Source: Azospirillum sp. 47_25 (GTDB lineage Bacteria; Pseudomonadota; Alphaproteobacteria; RF32; CAG-239). From it: a stretch of 51,775 nt of DNA. The first letter of the stretch is position 1, and each line of letters opens with the position of its first letter. The notes beneath the pieces were generated by a model. The model did not search any database and was not told the DNA's origin. It saw nothing but the letters and a program-made list of their open reading frames with translations. Of the stretch, positions 20,401 to 28,005 are shown in pieces. The position numbers and the translations under genes were made by a program. The stretch covers positions 35,697-87,471 of the forward strand of contig MNTU01000046.1 in NCBI GenBank assembly GCA_001917125.1. The letters run 5' to 3'.

Positions 20401-20551
20401 CTTTAACCGCAAAGAATCGGTTTGGAATGAGACTTTGGTTGATAAAGACTATGACCAGCTGAATAACTGGCGGGCGGTTTACAGTAAAGGCAATACCAAT
20501 TATAATAAGCGTCTGAATGATCCGACGCTGGGTTATACCGACCCGTGGTAG
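17474..20551 (+). CDS. PilV-like pilus tip adhesin with type IV prepilin N-terminus
   Basis: A 1025-residue protein. The N-terminus (KLNELG-SLMIEAMAMLALISMV) is a class III signal: Gly13 before the cleavage point, Glu at mature +5 (Glu18) and a hydrophobic helix. After a pilin-like head (to ~residue 180) come long Gly/Thr/Asn-rich stretches with repeated beta-helix-like units (e.g. NITGNLHVTGNEYVGGNLRVKGTI), then a C-terminal head with Cys (CGTTHSCE, CPPG) and many Trp/Tyr. This is the layout of shufflon-type PilV tip adhesins of thin type IV pili and of phage tail fibres. No recombinase or shuffled 3' ends are nearby. A stretch at about 18930-19440 is visibly more AT-rich and uses different codons. 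A strong terminator follows. Confidence 0.75.
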   Translation: MQKQLKSKLNELGSLMIEAMAMLALISMVTPILYKKSAERTTELQDINAASEVRALIKSLDDYVSDHYDDIIQGKKVQQNCNTAEVNYSDMIATSGQSTQKKTININHFCEYLPYGFLDKSKNAQDSKTFSKNYQVVLKKVDGGDGRKRVVTAFLITEPSDGGTFPKLRASRIASMIGSNGGYINVANNVASAMGTQGIWSVDNLNTDLGIAANKVKDGAIIASSVQGIAAQGGVDNENVLYRKWRSNRELNTMETTLLMGANAAQGQNIINVNQMIIEAGRPGNFETGTSEADHALYVKKGGATIKGGIKAADALFTVDTAGKTTAVEFVAGNFDAKQDLLKLGDAFTATNSGLTVKYNGGTWGDETGVTDAPVNINANTKITGNLHVTGNEYVGGNLRVKGTIDADKLHARTQLTVGGTPSAPTNAVVTETSSVFKQPDFRIGGTNKNDARLFTNATESVLRGGTGGLLLDSSQNVTMKSATSGNVTVSAGSGHLYLNSTGDVKVDSGTSGIVWINDQMMKFYRAGSLNKIESIVNSFLVTSSSAGTTYGYINPGGKQFATRNLKMQVADSAGTDVLTVDPLTTNSATATMRGKFTVTNNPSGGTTTNVFQVNPSNQTEGVTANPAAVVVNNDYFKVNNLTDSTRVLTVDMKGTQKAAAEANKGPVYIRKGVMELATNTGTTARVLSEHQGYVKADRFVDNKGLDTSALSKPTDLGVSFVQQGAAGAYDYYQVNPAYTSVMHDIKLTTRGGARLSDILPDFINKGIYIVDNTYKADAVGDSWAKRDANGYHTGGFNPLTAFSDCGTTHSCEVSPWAGFVPAPQCPPGYMKVITLTPATFSMAQAGIPGPITTKKPDLIIDYNVRDPNEYVEGDTGTHYYNKSSYVTTAPTPLYFQKNTWLRSMVIPYLTGSNSSTFRGWSTAMGFIYPYTYYKKYIDLLGLTVDTSGGANKTVIWNLFPVYNQTLEGYATVYCYFNRKESVWNETLVDKDYDQLNNWRAVYSKGNTNYNKRLNDPTLGYTDPW

Positions 20552-20561
20552 GACCGGCAAG

Positions 20562-20594
20562 AAAAAACACCCCGCTGCAGCGGGGTGTTTTCTT
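20562..20594. terminator. Rho-independent terminator after the PilV-like gene
   Basis: CACCCCGCTG 20568-20577 and CAGCGGGGTG 20578-20587 form a long perfect palindrome flanked by A and T runs (20562-20567 and 20588-20591), functional in either direction in principle. Confidence 0.85.
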
Positions 20595-20671
20595 ATGAAC
20601 AGCCGGTTTATATTTTTAAGGTAATGTTTAAATATTTCCGTTATACTGATTTTATCAGCAAGGAGATTAAG

Positions 20672-21433
20672 ATGATGAAGATGACAGCCTTATTGACCGC
20701 AGCTTTAATGTCTTTGGGATACGGGGCATATGATGCCAAAGCCCAGGCCACTTATTTCGGCGATGAGCCGGAGGGTGTGCAGTCGTTTCAGCAGGACAAA
20801 GACGCCTGGCGTCGCAAAGACGGAAAAAGGCTGCAGATTCTGCAGGGAATCAGCGATTCAATCGGTCAGGCGGCACTGGCCAACATTACCGGGGCGGAGC
20901 AGGTGTTTTGTTATCAGATAACCAGCCGTCCGAACAATTACAGCGGCTATACGATTAACGGCATGGTCGTCACCGGTTTTTGCGGCGTGGTGGCTCCCCA
21001 GTTGCAGGAAACGATTAAAGAGCAGTTTTTTTCAACGGCGGACAACATTGATTTTGTTAATTCAGAAAAATGCATTATTAAGCCGAAGATTATGATTCGC
21101 TGGGTCAGAGGGGTGGATTTTACGGATATGCTGATTTCGGCTCCGTGCTATTCTTATTCCATTTTTTACGGCGGCAAAGTGAGAACCTTTAATTTCCGCC
21201 CGGGGGCCGAGCTGGTGGATGCCATGGTTGACGCTTTTAAAGATTTGACGGTGCCGTTTGTTTCTCCGGCGCTGCTTAACCAACTGCTTCCGGTCGGGGT
21301 TCCGCAGACGAAAGAGCAGCAGGAAATCGTCAAAGAGCAAAGCGGGCCGATACGCAAATGGGAACAGCCCAAGGCGCAGCCGGTTCAGGAAAAGAAAAAC
21401 AAGGGCTGGAACAGCCTCAAATTCGGGGTGTGA
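20672..21433 (+). CDS. Secreted protein of unknown function
   Basis: A 253-residue protein; ATG 20672 has AGGAG six bases upstream, and the frame's extension to 20585 runs through the terminator and is discarded. It has a cleavable signal (residues ~1-26, ending AKAQA), four or more cysteines in the mature part, and a Lys/Gln/Pro-rich tail. The central part (AEQVFCYQITSRPNNYSGYTINGMVVTGFCG) gives no recognisable fold. It stands between two terminators, so it is a single-gene unit. Location next to the pilus/adhesin operon is the only hint to role. Confidence 0.7.
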   Translation: MMKMTALLTAALMSLGYGAYDAKAQATYFGDEPEGVQSFQQDKDAWRRKDGKRLQILQGISDSIGQAALANITGAEQVFCYQITSRPNNYSGYTINGMVVTGFCGVVAPQLQETIKEQFFSTADNIDFVNSEKCIIKPKIMIRWVRGVDFTDMLISAPCYSYSIFYGGKVRTFNFRPGAELVDAMVDAFKDLTVPFVSPALLNQLLPVGVPQTKEQQEIVKEQSGPIRKWEQPKAQPVQEKKNKGWNSLKFGV

Positions 21434-21450
21434 TTTTGTTGCTTGATTCA

Positions 21451-21484
21451 GCGGGAGGACGGAAAGGGCGTCCTCCCGCTTTTT
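21451..21484 (+). terminator. Rho-independent terminator
   Basis: GCGGGAGGACG 21451-21461 pairs with CGTCCTCCCGC 21469-21479, followed by five T. It lies between the convergent secreted-protein gene and the phosphate transporter gene. Confidence 0.9.
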
Positions 21485-21505
21485 GTGAAAAGATTTTGTC
21501 TTCGG

Positions 21506-22558
21506 TCAGGGCAGGTAAACGACCTGATTGAAAACATTTTCCAAAAAGAAGAGAGATATAAAGCAAATGACGGCGGAGATGACCGGCGTGGTGAACCAGC
21601 CGAGCGCAATGCGCGCCAGCAGACCCCAGCTCATGTTGTGGCCGCCTTTGGCAAGGCCTATTCCCATAACGGCGCCGATAACCGCCTGCGAACTGGAAAC
21701 CGGAACCAGCGGCAAAGCGGGCAGACCGCGGGAAAGCAGAAACTGTTCCAGCCCCTGTGAGGCGAAGATGAAAAGGACAATCGACTGGGAAATAACAACA
21801 ATCCAAGCGGCAACAGGGGTCATTACCATAATTTTTTTGCCGATTGTGCGCATGATCTTGTGGGAACGGGTGAAAATGCCGACGCTGACGGCAAGGCTGC
21901 CGATCAGAAACAAAAGCTGAGTGCCGCTGAGGTGCAAATATTTGAGGGAGACGCTTTGCAGCGGATTGGCGTCAACAAAAACGCCCATGACATTGCCGAT
22001 GTTGTTTGAGCCTAAGGCATAGGCGCCGAAAGCACCTGTTATGATAAGGGCAATGCGAGTGTAGCTGTCCTGGCGCAGCAGGTGAATGCGCGAATGTTTG
22101 AGCCAAAAACGAATCAGCCAGTAAAGCAAAATGGCGATAATGCCGGCCAGCAGCGGGCAGAGAATCCAAGTGCTGACAATCTGGGAAAGAATGCCGTAGT
22201 CGGTTTCTTTTCCGCTGTAAAAGTTCCAGCCGATGATCGCGCCGACGATGGACTGAGAGGTGGAAACGGGAATGCCGCTGTTGACCATCCAGTAAACGGT
22301 GAGGGCTGCGGCGCAGGCGCACATAAACGAACCGGCAATGGCATTGACGGCACCCAGTTCAACCAGAGTGGTGCTGGCGCCGCCGCCGGAAAAAACGGCG
22401 CCCAGCATGACGAATACGGAGGCAATGACGGCCGCGGTACGGAAACGAACCATTTTGGTGCCGACGGCAGTGCCGAAAATGTTGGCGGCGTCGTTGGCAC
22501 CCAATGACCACCCCAGAAACAGGCCGCTGCTTAAAAAAATAAAAAAGGAATAGTCCAT
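21506..22558 (-). CDS. Inorganic phosphate transporter, Pit family
   Basis: A 350-residue multi-pass membrane protein with the two family signatures in inverted halves: GANDAAN (residues 20-26) and GSNNIGN in the second half, plus PVSTSQSIVGA and PVSSSQAVIGA. Pit proteins take up phosphate (usually as metal-phosphate) driven by the proton gradient. This is the short form; E. coli PitA has about 500 residues. It follows the DUF47 gene after 12 bp on the same strand, the common pairing in which the DUF47 protein is thought to control the transporter. Confidence 0.93.
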   Translation of the reverse strand: MDYSFFIFLSSGLFLGWSLGANDAANIFGTAVGTKMVRFRTAAVIASVFVMLGAVFSGGGASTTLVELGAVNAIAGSFMCACAAALTVYWMVNSGIPVSTSQSIVGAIIGWNFYSGKETDYGILSQIVSTWILCPLLAGIIAILLYWLIRFWLKHSRIHLLRQDSYTRIALIITGAFGAYALGSNNIGNVMGVFVDANPLQSVSLKYLHLSGTQLLFLIGSLAVSVGIFTRSHKIMRTIGKKIMVMTPVAAWIVVISQSIVLFIFASQGLEQFLLSRGLPALPLVPVSSSQAVIGAVMGIGLAKGGHNMSWGLLARIALGWFTTPVISAVICFISLFFLENVFNQVVYLP

Positions 22559-22570
22559 TCCGTTTCTCCG

Positions 22571-23230
22571 CTAGATATCACGCTTGATAGTGAAAATCAG
22601 CAATTCGTCGATGCAGTCTTCGGCAATGTCGGCGATGTCGGCAACTTCTGTAATCAGGTTGCTGAGCTGGAGTTTGTTGGCCAGCGGCAGTTCCGAGTCA
22701 AAAATCGCTTCTTTCATATGACCGGAGGTTAAATCGGTTTCATGTTCCATAAAATAGACTTTCTGCGAATAGTCGCGGACGGTGCTGATGTCTCGAAAGA
22801 AAGCCCGTGAAGCGATTGCCAGGTTTTCGCAGCAGTCGGTTACCTGATCGCAAAGTTCAAGCATGCGGATGTGGTATTCGGCAGGAAAATCAGGGCGCTC
22901 AATATAAAAGCGGTAGCAGACTTCGTCAAATTTATTGATAACCTTATCGAGATTTTCAACCAGATTCAGCACATCGGCGCGAAGGTCGGGAATCAGGTTC
23001 TGTTCGTAAAGCCGGCTTTCAATGTCACGGCGGGTGATGTCGGCGTCGTGTTCTATCTGTTTGATTTGTTTGTTGAGCTTTTTGTATTCGTCGCTGCGCT
23101 GTTCGGCCAGATAAATGCGGATGGCTTTTTTGAAAGTCATGGCGGCGTCAATGATTTTATCGTGGAAGAGGTCTATTTTGCTTTCCAGCGATTTGGTTTG
23201 CGAAAACAGCGACAGCTTGACGTGAAACAT
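22571..23230 (-). CDS. DUF47 (PhoU-like) Pit accessory protein
   Basis: A 219-residue all-helical protein of the TIGR00153/DUF47 family, distantly like PhoU, with repeated helical motifs such as KQIKQIEHDADITRRDIESRL and MEHETDLTSGHMKEAIF. The conserved E/H-xx-(A/T)D pattern that binds metal in PhoU is present twice (IEHDAD and MEHETD). It probably regulates the Pit transporter encoded directly downstream. The ATG has an AGGA site. No pho-type two-component genes are nearby. Confidence 0.88.
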   Translation of the reverse strand: MFHVKLSLFSQTKSLESKIDLFHDKIIDAAMTFKKAIRIYLAEQRSDEYKKLNKQIKQIEHDADITRRDIESRLYEQNLIPDLRADVLNLVENLDKVINKFDEVCYRFYIERPDFPAEYHIRMLELCDQVTDCCENLAIASRAFFRDISTVRDYSQKVYFMEHETDLTSGHMKEAIFDSELPLANKLQLSNLITEVADIADIAEDCIDELLIFTIKRDI

Positions 23231-23408
23231 TCTTCTTTTTCCTTATCCTGAACAGTTTGCCATAAATTATAACCGCTAATTATGAAAAAAGTTTTAGCGG
23301 AAGAGATATTTATTTAGCAAATATAATTATATTTCTCTTGTAAATATATGGGAGATTGGCTAGATTATATGATGTTTTAATTATAATTCGAAACTTAAGG
23401 ATACAACT

Positions 23409-24125
23409 ATGAACAAATTGAATTCAATTTATGTTTCCATTCTGGCTCTGGTTGTTGCCATTGCAGCTCTGGTTATGTGCATCATGTGCTGCAACAACAA
23501 ACAGTCCGTCAGCGTTGAACAGGCTTTGCTGGATAATCCGGAAATGATTGTCAATGCAATGCAGAAATATGAAGAAAATATGCGTGAACAGGCTTTGGCC
23601 GGCGCTCAGAAATTGATTGACGCCAATATTGAAGATGTCAACAATGATGCCAATACCCCGTTTGTCGGCGCGGCCGATGCGGAAAAGGTCGTTGTTGAAT
23701 TTTATGACTATTCCTGCGGCTACTGCCACAGACTGTTCCCGGAACTCAAAGCCGTTATGGCGAACAACGGCGATGTTAAATTTGCGTTCAAACCGTTGAC
23801 TTTCGTTTCTCCGATTTCCGAATATGCTGCTCGTGCCGCTTTGGCTGCCAACAAACAGGGCAAATTTATCGAAATGCACAATGCCATGTTTGAATTCGGC
23901 GGTCAGCTGACCGAAGCCGCGATTGATGAAATTGCCGGCAAACAAGGTTTGGATATGGAAAAATACAAAGCTGACCTGAATTCTCAGGCGGTTTCCGATG
24001 AACTGGCCGCAGTCAGCGAACTGGCTAACAAGATTCAGATCAACGGTGTTCCGGCTCTGGTAGTTAACGGTAAAATGGTTCAGACTCTGGACGGTTCCGT
24101 TATTCAGGATGCGCTGAACAAATAG
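23409..24125 (+). CDS. DsbA-family thiol oxidoreductase, membrane-anchored
   Basis: A 238-residue protein with an N-terminal hydrophobic segment (residues ~8-28) that ends in a Cys cluster (CIMCC), then a helical segment with DNPEMIVNAMQKYEENM typical of Com1/BdbD-like proteins. A thioredoxin fold of the DsbA type follows, with active site CGYC (residues 103-106) and the cis-Pro loop GVPALVVNG. It should form or rearrange disulfides in periplasmic proteins; this genome segment has several Cys-rich exported clients. It is a single-gene unit ended by a perfect terminator. Confidence 0.9.
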   Translation: MNKLNSIYVSILALVVAIAALVMCIMCCNNKQSVSVEQALLDNPEMIVNAMQKYEENMREQALAGAQKLIDANIEDVNNDANTPFVGAADAEKVVVEFYDYSCGYCHRLFPELKAVMANNGDVKFAFKPLTFVSPISEYAARAALAANKQGKFIEMHNAMFEFGGQLTEAAIDEIAGKQGLDMEKYKADLNSQAVSDELAAVSELANKIQINGVPALVVNGKMVQTLDGSVIQDALNK

Positions 24126-24140
24126 TTCTGAACGGAAATT

Positions 24141-24171
24141 AAAAAAAGGGAGTTTAAAACTCCCTTTTTTT
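24141..24171. terminator. Bidirectional rho-independent terminator
   Basis: A perfect 15-bp palindrome, 24141-24155 with 24156-24170, with seven A at the left and seven T at the right. It ends both the DsbA-like gene and, from the other side, ispA. Confidence 0.9.
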
Positions 24172-24187
24172 ATGTCTGAGCGAATGA

Positions 24188-25087
24188 TTAATATTTGCGG
24201 TCAATGATGTATTGTGCCAGAGCGCTGAGATTTTCGGCTTTGTCTCCGAAAATGGCGATGATCTGCCGGGCTTCGTCGATAAGTTGCCGGGATATCTGTT
24301 TGGCATTGTCAAGGCCGTACAGTGTGACGAAAGTGACTTTCCCCTGAGCCGCGTCTTTGTTCAGGGTTTTGCCGACCAATTCCTGCTCGCCCTCAACGTC
24401 AAGAATGTCATCGGCAATTTGGAAAGCGATGCCGATTTTGCGGGAATAGTCAATCAAAGCTTGGCGCTGCTGCGGAGAGGCTTTGCCGAGGATGGCTCCG
24501 GCTTCGCAGGCATAGCGGATTAAACGGCCGGTTTTCATCTCTTCAATATGCTTAATCAGGGCTTCGGCATCGGTTGAGGCGGGAAGCTTTTCTGCATAGA
24601 GATCAAGCATCTGACCGGCAATCATACCGTCAAAGGCTCCCGCGCCGTTGGCCAGCAGGCTGATGAGTTCGCAACGGGTTTCGGCATCGGCGGCAGTTTG
24701 CGGCGCGCTTAAAATTTCAAAGGCATAAGTCAGTAATCCGTCGCCGGCCAAAATGGCGGTAGCCTCGTCAAACTGTTTGTGACAGGTCGGTTTGCCGCGG
24801 CGGAGGTCGTCGTTGTCCATGGCCGGCAGGTCATCGTGCACGAGAGAATAGGAGTGCAGCATTTCCAATGCGACCGCCGTACGCAGGGAAGAGGAAAAAT
24901 CAACACCGAAGAGGCGGGCCGTTTCATAAACCAAATAGGGGCGCAGTCGTTTGCCGCCGTTGGTAACGGCATATTTCATCGCTTCGACGACGCGTTTTTC
25001 AGGGCCGTCAGGCAAAGAAAAGAAATCCGGCAGACGGCGGTTAAACTGTTCGGAATATTCGGCAATAACCGTTTTGATATCATTCAT
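24188..25087 (-). CDS. ispA: Polyprenyl (farnesyl/geranyl) diphosphate synthase
   Basis: A 299-residue trans-prenyltransferase. The first aspartate-rich motif is DDLPAMD (85-91, followed by NDDLRRGKPTCH), the second is DDILD near residue 229, and the substrate loop GGKRLRP is at 44-50. It condenses isopentenyl diphosphate with allylic diphosphates, most likely to farnesyl diphosphate, for quinone and undecaprenyl carrier synthesis. Chain length is inferred from family placement, not proven. The start overlaps the xseB stop by one base (TAATG), the usual xseB-ispA order. dxs, often next, is absent; a terminator follows. Confidence 0.95.
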   Translation of the reverse strand: MNDIKTVIAEYSEQFNRRLPDFFSLPDGPEKRVVEAMKYAVTNGGKRLRPYLVYETARLFGVDFSSSLRTAVALEMLHSYSLVHDDLPAMDNDDLRRGKPTCHKQFDEATAILAGDGLLTYAFEILSAPQTAADAETRCELISLLANGAGAFDGMIAGQMLDLYAEKLPASTDAEALIKHIEEMKTGRLIRYACEAGAILGKASPQQRQALIDYSRKIGIAFQIADDILDVEGEQELVGKTLNKDAAQGKVTFVTLYGLDNAKQISRQLIDEARQIIAIFGDKAENLSALAQYIIDRKY

Positions 25088-25335
25088 TACTGTTCGTCCA
25101 TAGCTGCCAGCGGAGCCGTTTTGATTTCTCCGTCCGGCGCGATTTCAATTTTTTCGATCTTCAGCTGGGCCGCCTGAAGTTTCTGTTCGCAGAACTGTTT
25201 GAGTTTAACGGCCTGTTCATAAGCCGTGACGGCGTCATCAAGCTTAATCCGTCCGCTTTCAAGTTCGCGGACAATGTTTTCAAGTTTAAGCAGGGCGTCT
25301 TCAAAGCTCAGCCCTTGTAAATCTTCGTCTTTCAT
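25087..25335 (-). CDS. xseB: Exodeoxyribonuclease VII small subunit
   Basis: An 82-residue protein starting at ATG (25333-25335) with AGGAGGA just upstream; a longer open frame to 25395 has no ribosome site. It carries the XseB signature LSFEDALLKLENIVRELESGRIKLDDAVTAYEQAVKLKQFCEQKL, two helices that wrap the large subunit XseA. ExoVII degrades single-stranded DNA in repair. xseA is not in the window. Translational coupling with ispA is likely from the one-base overlap. Confidence 0.95.
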   Translation of the reverse strand: MKDEDLQGLSFEDALLKLENIVRELESGRIKLDDAVTAYEQAVKLKQFCEQKLQAAQLKIEKIEIAPDGEIKTAPLAAMDEQ

Positions 25336-25503
25336 TTGTCCTCCTCTTTGGTTTACGGCAATTTTATTATATTCGCCGGGGAAAGGCAACAGCAATATAG
25401 CCGATGTGACTAAAGGCTAAAGTCTATATAGCTCTTAGTTGTTCTATAACTCCCAATCTATTGAATTTTATGCTAAATTAGAAGGAGTTAAAGGAGGAAG
25501 AAA

Positions 25504-25806
25504 ATGAAAAATCTGGCTATTACGCAAGGAGCGGCAATGTTAAAGGCTTTGGGCAACCAGAAACGGTTGGAAATTCTTTATCATCTGTCGGGCAAAGAAT
25601 TGAACGTGGGTGAGCTGGAAAAAATGGTTGATCTCAGCCAGTCGGCATTATCGCAGCATCTGGCGGTTTTGCGGAACAACGGAATTGTTAAAACCCGCCG
25701 TTCGGCACAGACAATTTTCTATTCAATCCGCAGTGAAACGGCGCTTAAGCTGATTAATCTGCTGGACAGGCTTTATAATAAGCCGTATCAAAACGGCGAG
25801 TGCTAG
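25504..25806 (+). CDS. ArsR/SmtB-family transcriptional regulator
   Basis: A 100-residue winged-helix protein: LKALGNQKRLEILYHLSG, then recognition helix LSQSALSQHLAVLR (residues 43-56) and the wing VKTRRSAQTIFYSI. The classical ELCVC metal site of ArsR is absent; the only Cys is the last residue, so it is probably not an arsenic sensor. Related BigR/SqrR or metal-independent types are possible. A GGAGG site precedes ATG. The promoter region has TTTATGCTAAATTAG (25467-25481). Its stop overlaps that of the convergent rnd gene. Confidence 0.9.
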   Translation: MKNLAITQGAAMLKALGNQKRLEILYHLSGKELNVGELEKMVDLSQSALSQHLAVLRNNGIVKTRRSAQTIFYSIRSETALKLINLLDRLYNKPYQNGEC

Positions 25807-26984
25807 GCGGAAACGTCCGCAACGGGCGTAATGCTGACACAATGTTTAATGTTGTCGTAGCGGATGCTGAGTTTGCCGTTGCGCAGTTCAATCGCCCGGT
25901 TGCCGAACAATTCTTTGCGCCAGCCCTTTAAAATCGGATTGTTGCGGTCTTTAAACGTGGCAAAACGTTTCAAATCGTCATCAGAAGCAATGAGTTTGGC
26001 AACGACGCCGCTTTCCTGGCTGGTGAGTTTCAACAAAAGTTTCAACAGTTCATGAAGGCCGGCTGCTCCTTGGGGCAGGGGCCTTTCTTTCGGCAGTTTG
26101 ACATATTGCGATGCCGGAATCTGACGGGCGGCATTGAGGACTTCGATTATTTCGTTTCCGAGTTTTCCGGTTGCGACTTCTTTGCGCATGTTGCGTATTT
26201 GTTCCAGCTCTTCTATTGAGGTCGGGCAGAGTGCGGCAATGTTGAGCAGAAGGTCGTCTTTAATGACGTTTTGCCGCGGGGTATCTTTGCGTTGGGCCCG
26301 GCTTTCGCGCCAGGCTGCCAGTTCTTTCAGAACGGTCAGCATTTTGGGATTATGGGAGCGGTGTTTGATTTTTTGCCAGGCGTCCTGAGGGTTAACGGTA
26401 TAGGTTTCCGGATTTTTCAGGATTTCCGCTTCTTCATCCAGCCAGTGGATGCGTCCGTTCTGTTTTAATTGTTCACGCAGAGCCTGATAAACGTTTACCA
26501 GGTGGGTGACATCGCTCAGAGCATAGCAGAGCTGGCTTTTATCGAGCGGTCGGATAGACCAGTTGGACAGACGGGATGATTTGTCGAGCTCAACGTCACA
26601 GATTTTTTTGACCAGTGTTTCATAACTGACGGAATCGCCGTAGCCGCAGACCATGGCGGCAATCTGAGTGTCAAAAAGCGGTTCGGGAATAAAGCCGGTC
26701 AGCATGTAAAGAATTTCGATGTCCTGGCGCCCGGAATGGAAAACTTTGGTGATGCCGGGGTTTTTCAGCAATTCGACAAAGGGGGAAAGGTCCAATCCCT
26801 CGGCCAGCGGATCGATAACGGCAGCGTCATCCGCAGCTCCGACCTGAATCAGGCAGAGTTTTGCATAATATGTTTTTTCGCGCAGGAACTCCAAATCAAT
26901 GGTGATAAATTCCCGGTTTTGTAAACTGTGGCAAAATTCTGTCAATGCCGCCGTCGAATCAATTACTTTCATAGATAAGCCCAA
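25803..26984 (-). CDS. rnd: Ribonuclease D
   Basis: A 393-residue 3'-exoribonuclease with the DEDDy site: TIDLEF (Asp30, Glu32), HSGRQDIEIL (Asp88) and CYALSDVTHL (Tyr/Asp), followed by an HRDC domain with LKELAAWRESRAQRKDTPRQNVIKDDLLLNIA. RNase D trims the 3' end of tRNA precursors. The likely start is TTG 26984, as AAGGAAG lies just upstream; an ATG five codons in (26972) is the alternative but sits about 16 bases from that site. The last codon overlaps the ArsR gene end (four bases, convergent). Confidence 0.93.
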   Translation of the reverse strand: MGLSMKVIDSTAALTEFCHSLQNREFITIDLEFLREKTYYAKLCLIQVGAADDAAVIDPLAEGLDLSPFVELLKNPGITKVFHSGRQDIEILYMLTGFIPEPLFDTQIAAMVCGYGDSVSYETLVKKICDVELDKSSRLSNWSIRPLDKSQLCYALSDVTHLVNVYQALREQLKQNGRIHWLDEEAEILKNPETYTVNPQDAWQKIKHRSHNPKMLTVLKELAAWRESRAQRKDTPRQNVIKDDLLLNIAALCPTSIEELEQIRNMRKEVATGKLGNEIIEVLNAARQIPASQYVKLPKERPLPQGAAGLHELLKLLLKLTSQESGVVAKLIASDDDLKRFATFKDRNNPILKGWRKELFGNRAIELRNGKLSIRYDNIKHCVSITPVADVSA

Positions 26985-27101
26985 CCGTCTTCCTTTCTAA
27001 AGTTTTTTGTACTGCGAAATAATTATAGTTCCTGTTATTTAATATTGTTTTAATGGCGGTGCAACAGAAAAATCTGTTTCGCAAAATTTTAAAAAAAAGA
27101 C

Positions 27102-27130
27102 TTGCACTTTTGTCTAAATTGGGATATAGG
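27102..27130 (+). promoter_or_regulatory. Promoter with reversed TTTAGACAAAA spacer motif
   Basis: TTGCAC 27102-27107, a 17-bp spacer that begins TTTTGTCTAAA, and TATAGG 27125-27130. It drives the 176-residue gene at 27252 with a leader of about 115 bases. The spacer motif is the reverse complement of that in the promoters at 7328-7356 and 43738-43766. Confidence 0.65.
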
Positions 27131-27251
27131 GAAACTCATACTTTCTATTATTTGAGATATATTACATCAGATACAGGCCTGTTGCGTGGTTAACTTCAGG
27201 TTTTTGTGACAACCAAAAATTATTGTTAAATTTTCAAAAAGTTCAAGCTTT

Positions 27252-27782
27252 ATGGAAACAAGTAAAGTTAAGAGATTTATCTTCGCACCGAAGAATGAAT
27301 CTTTGAAAGCAGCTCTCGAGAGCCAGTCAAACAACGTGCGTAAATCTGTTTATCTTTCGCCTTACAGCGAAGAAGAGTTTATGCGTATCCGTGTCCGCAA
27401 CCATTCGAACACGACGCAGGGCATTTGCCGCGCTTTGGCACACCGCGTTTCACCGATTACCTATTATAAGCTTCATGCTTACGGTCACGGTGACGAATTG
27501 TGTTCTGCCGTTGTCGGAACCATTCGCGTTGAGAACAAACCCTACGACGAAGTGGTTCAAACGGTGAAAAAAGTGCTGGACGAAGTTCGGGCAGAGAGCA
27601 AGATTTTCCTTAAACTCAAGGTTTCGGATATTCTTGCCAAAGACGAGACGCCGTGGGTGGAAGTTTTCTGCTCCAAAAACCGCCGTTTGACCGTGGAACA
27701 GTGGCAGCCGCAGCTCGCTAAAGTCGCAGCAGCATTGGGTGCCGAGCTTGTTCTCTGGGATGCCGAGATCCGCGAAATGTAG
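27252..27782 (+). CDS. Conserved-looking soluble protein of unknown function
   Basis: A 176-residue protein without signal peptide or membrane segment, of mixed charge with several Arg/His-rich stretches (RIRVRNHSNTTQGICRALAHRVSP, residues 45-68) and a C-terminal Trp-rich part (DETPWVEVFCSKNRRLTVEQWQPQ). It ends with AALGAELVLWDAEIREM. I do not recognise the family. It is a single-gene unit with its own promoter (27102-27130) and terminator (27811-27845). The promoter carries the spacer motif shared with two other unknown genes. Confidence 0.7.
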   Translation: METSKVKRFIFAPKNESLKAALESQSNNVRKSVYLSPYSEEEFMRIRVRNHSNTTQGICRALAHRVSPITYYKLHAYGHGDELCSAVVGTIRVENKPYDEVVQTVKKVLDEVRAESKIFLKLKVSDILAKDETPWVEVFCSKNRRLTVEQWQPQLAKVAAALGAELVLWDAEIREM

Positions 27783-27810
27783 TTTCTTTTAAGCCAGAAA
27801 AAAGAAATTT

Positions 27811-27845
27811 AAAGAGTTGGTGTGTGAACACCGACTCTTTTTTTA
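27811..27845 (+). terminator. Rho-independent terminator
   Basis: AAAGAGTTGGTGT 27811-27823 pairs with ACACCGACTCTTT (one G-T) around a short loop, ending in a run of T to 27844. Confidence 0.85.
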
Positions 27846-28005
27846 TGTCCGGCAAGGGAGGAAAATAAATCGGTTTGGCGGCGTTTGCGATTAAAAGCCT
27901 GCTCTTTTATGCGCTTTTCCGGGTGATAGCGCGTTTAAGGACTTGCCAAGCCGGGAATTTGGTTCTACAAATAGAGAGTTTTTTAATTAAACGTATGAGG
28001 TTTTT

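Noticed and set aside
17474..20551. Active shufflon at the PilV-like gene
   Set aside because: No recombinase, no inverted 3' segments and no repeated recombination sites were seen; only the N-terminal and overall layout fit.
24779..25177. Plus-strand open frame across ispA and xseB
   Set aside because: Antisense shadow; both minus-strand genes have clear family motifs.
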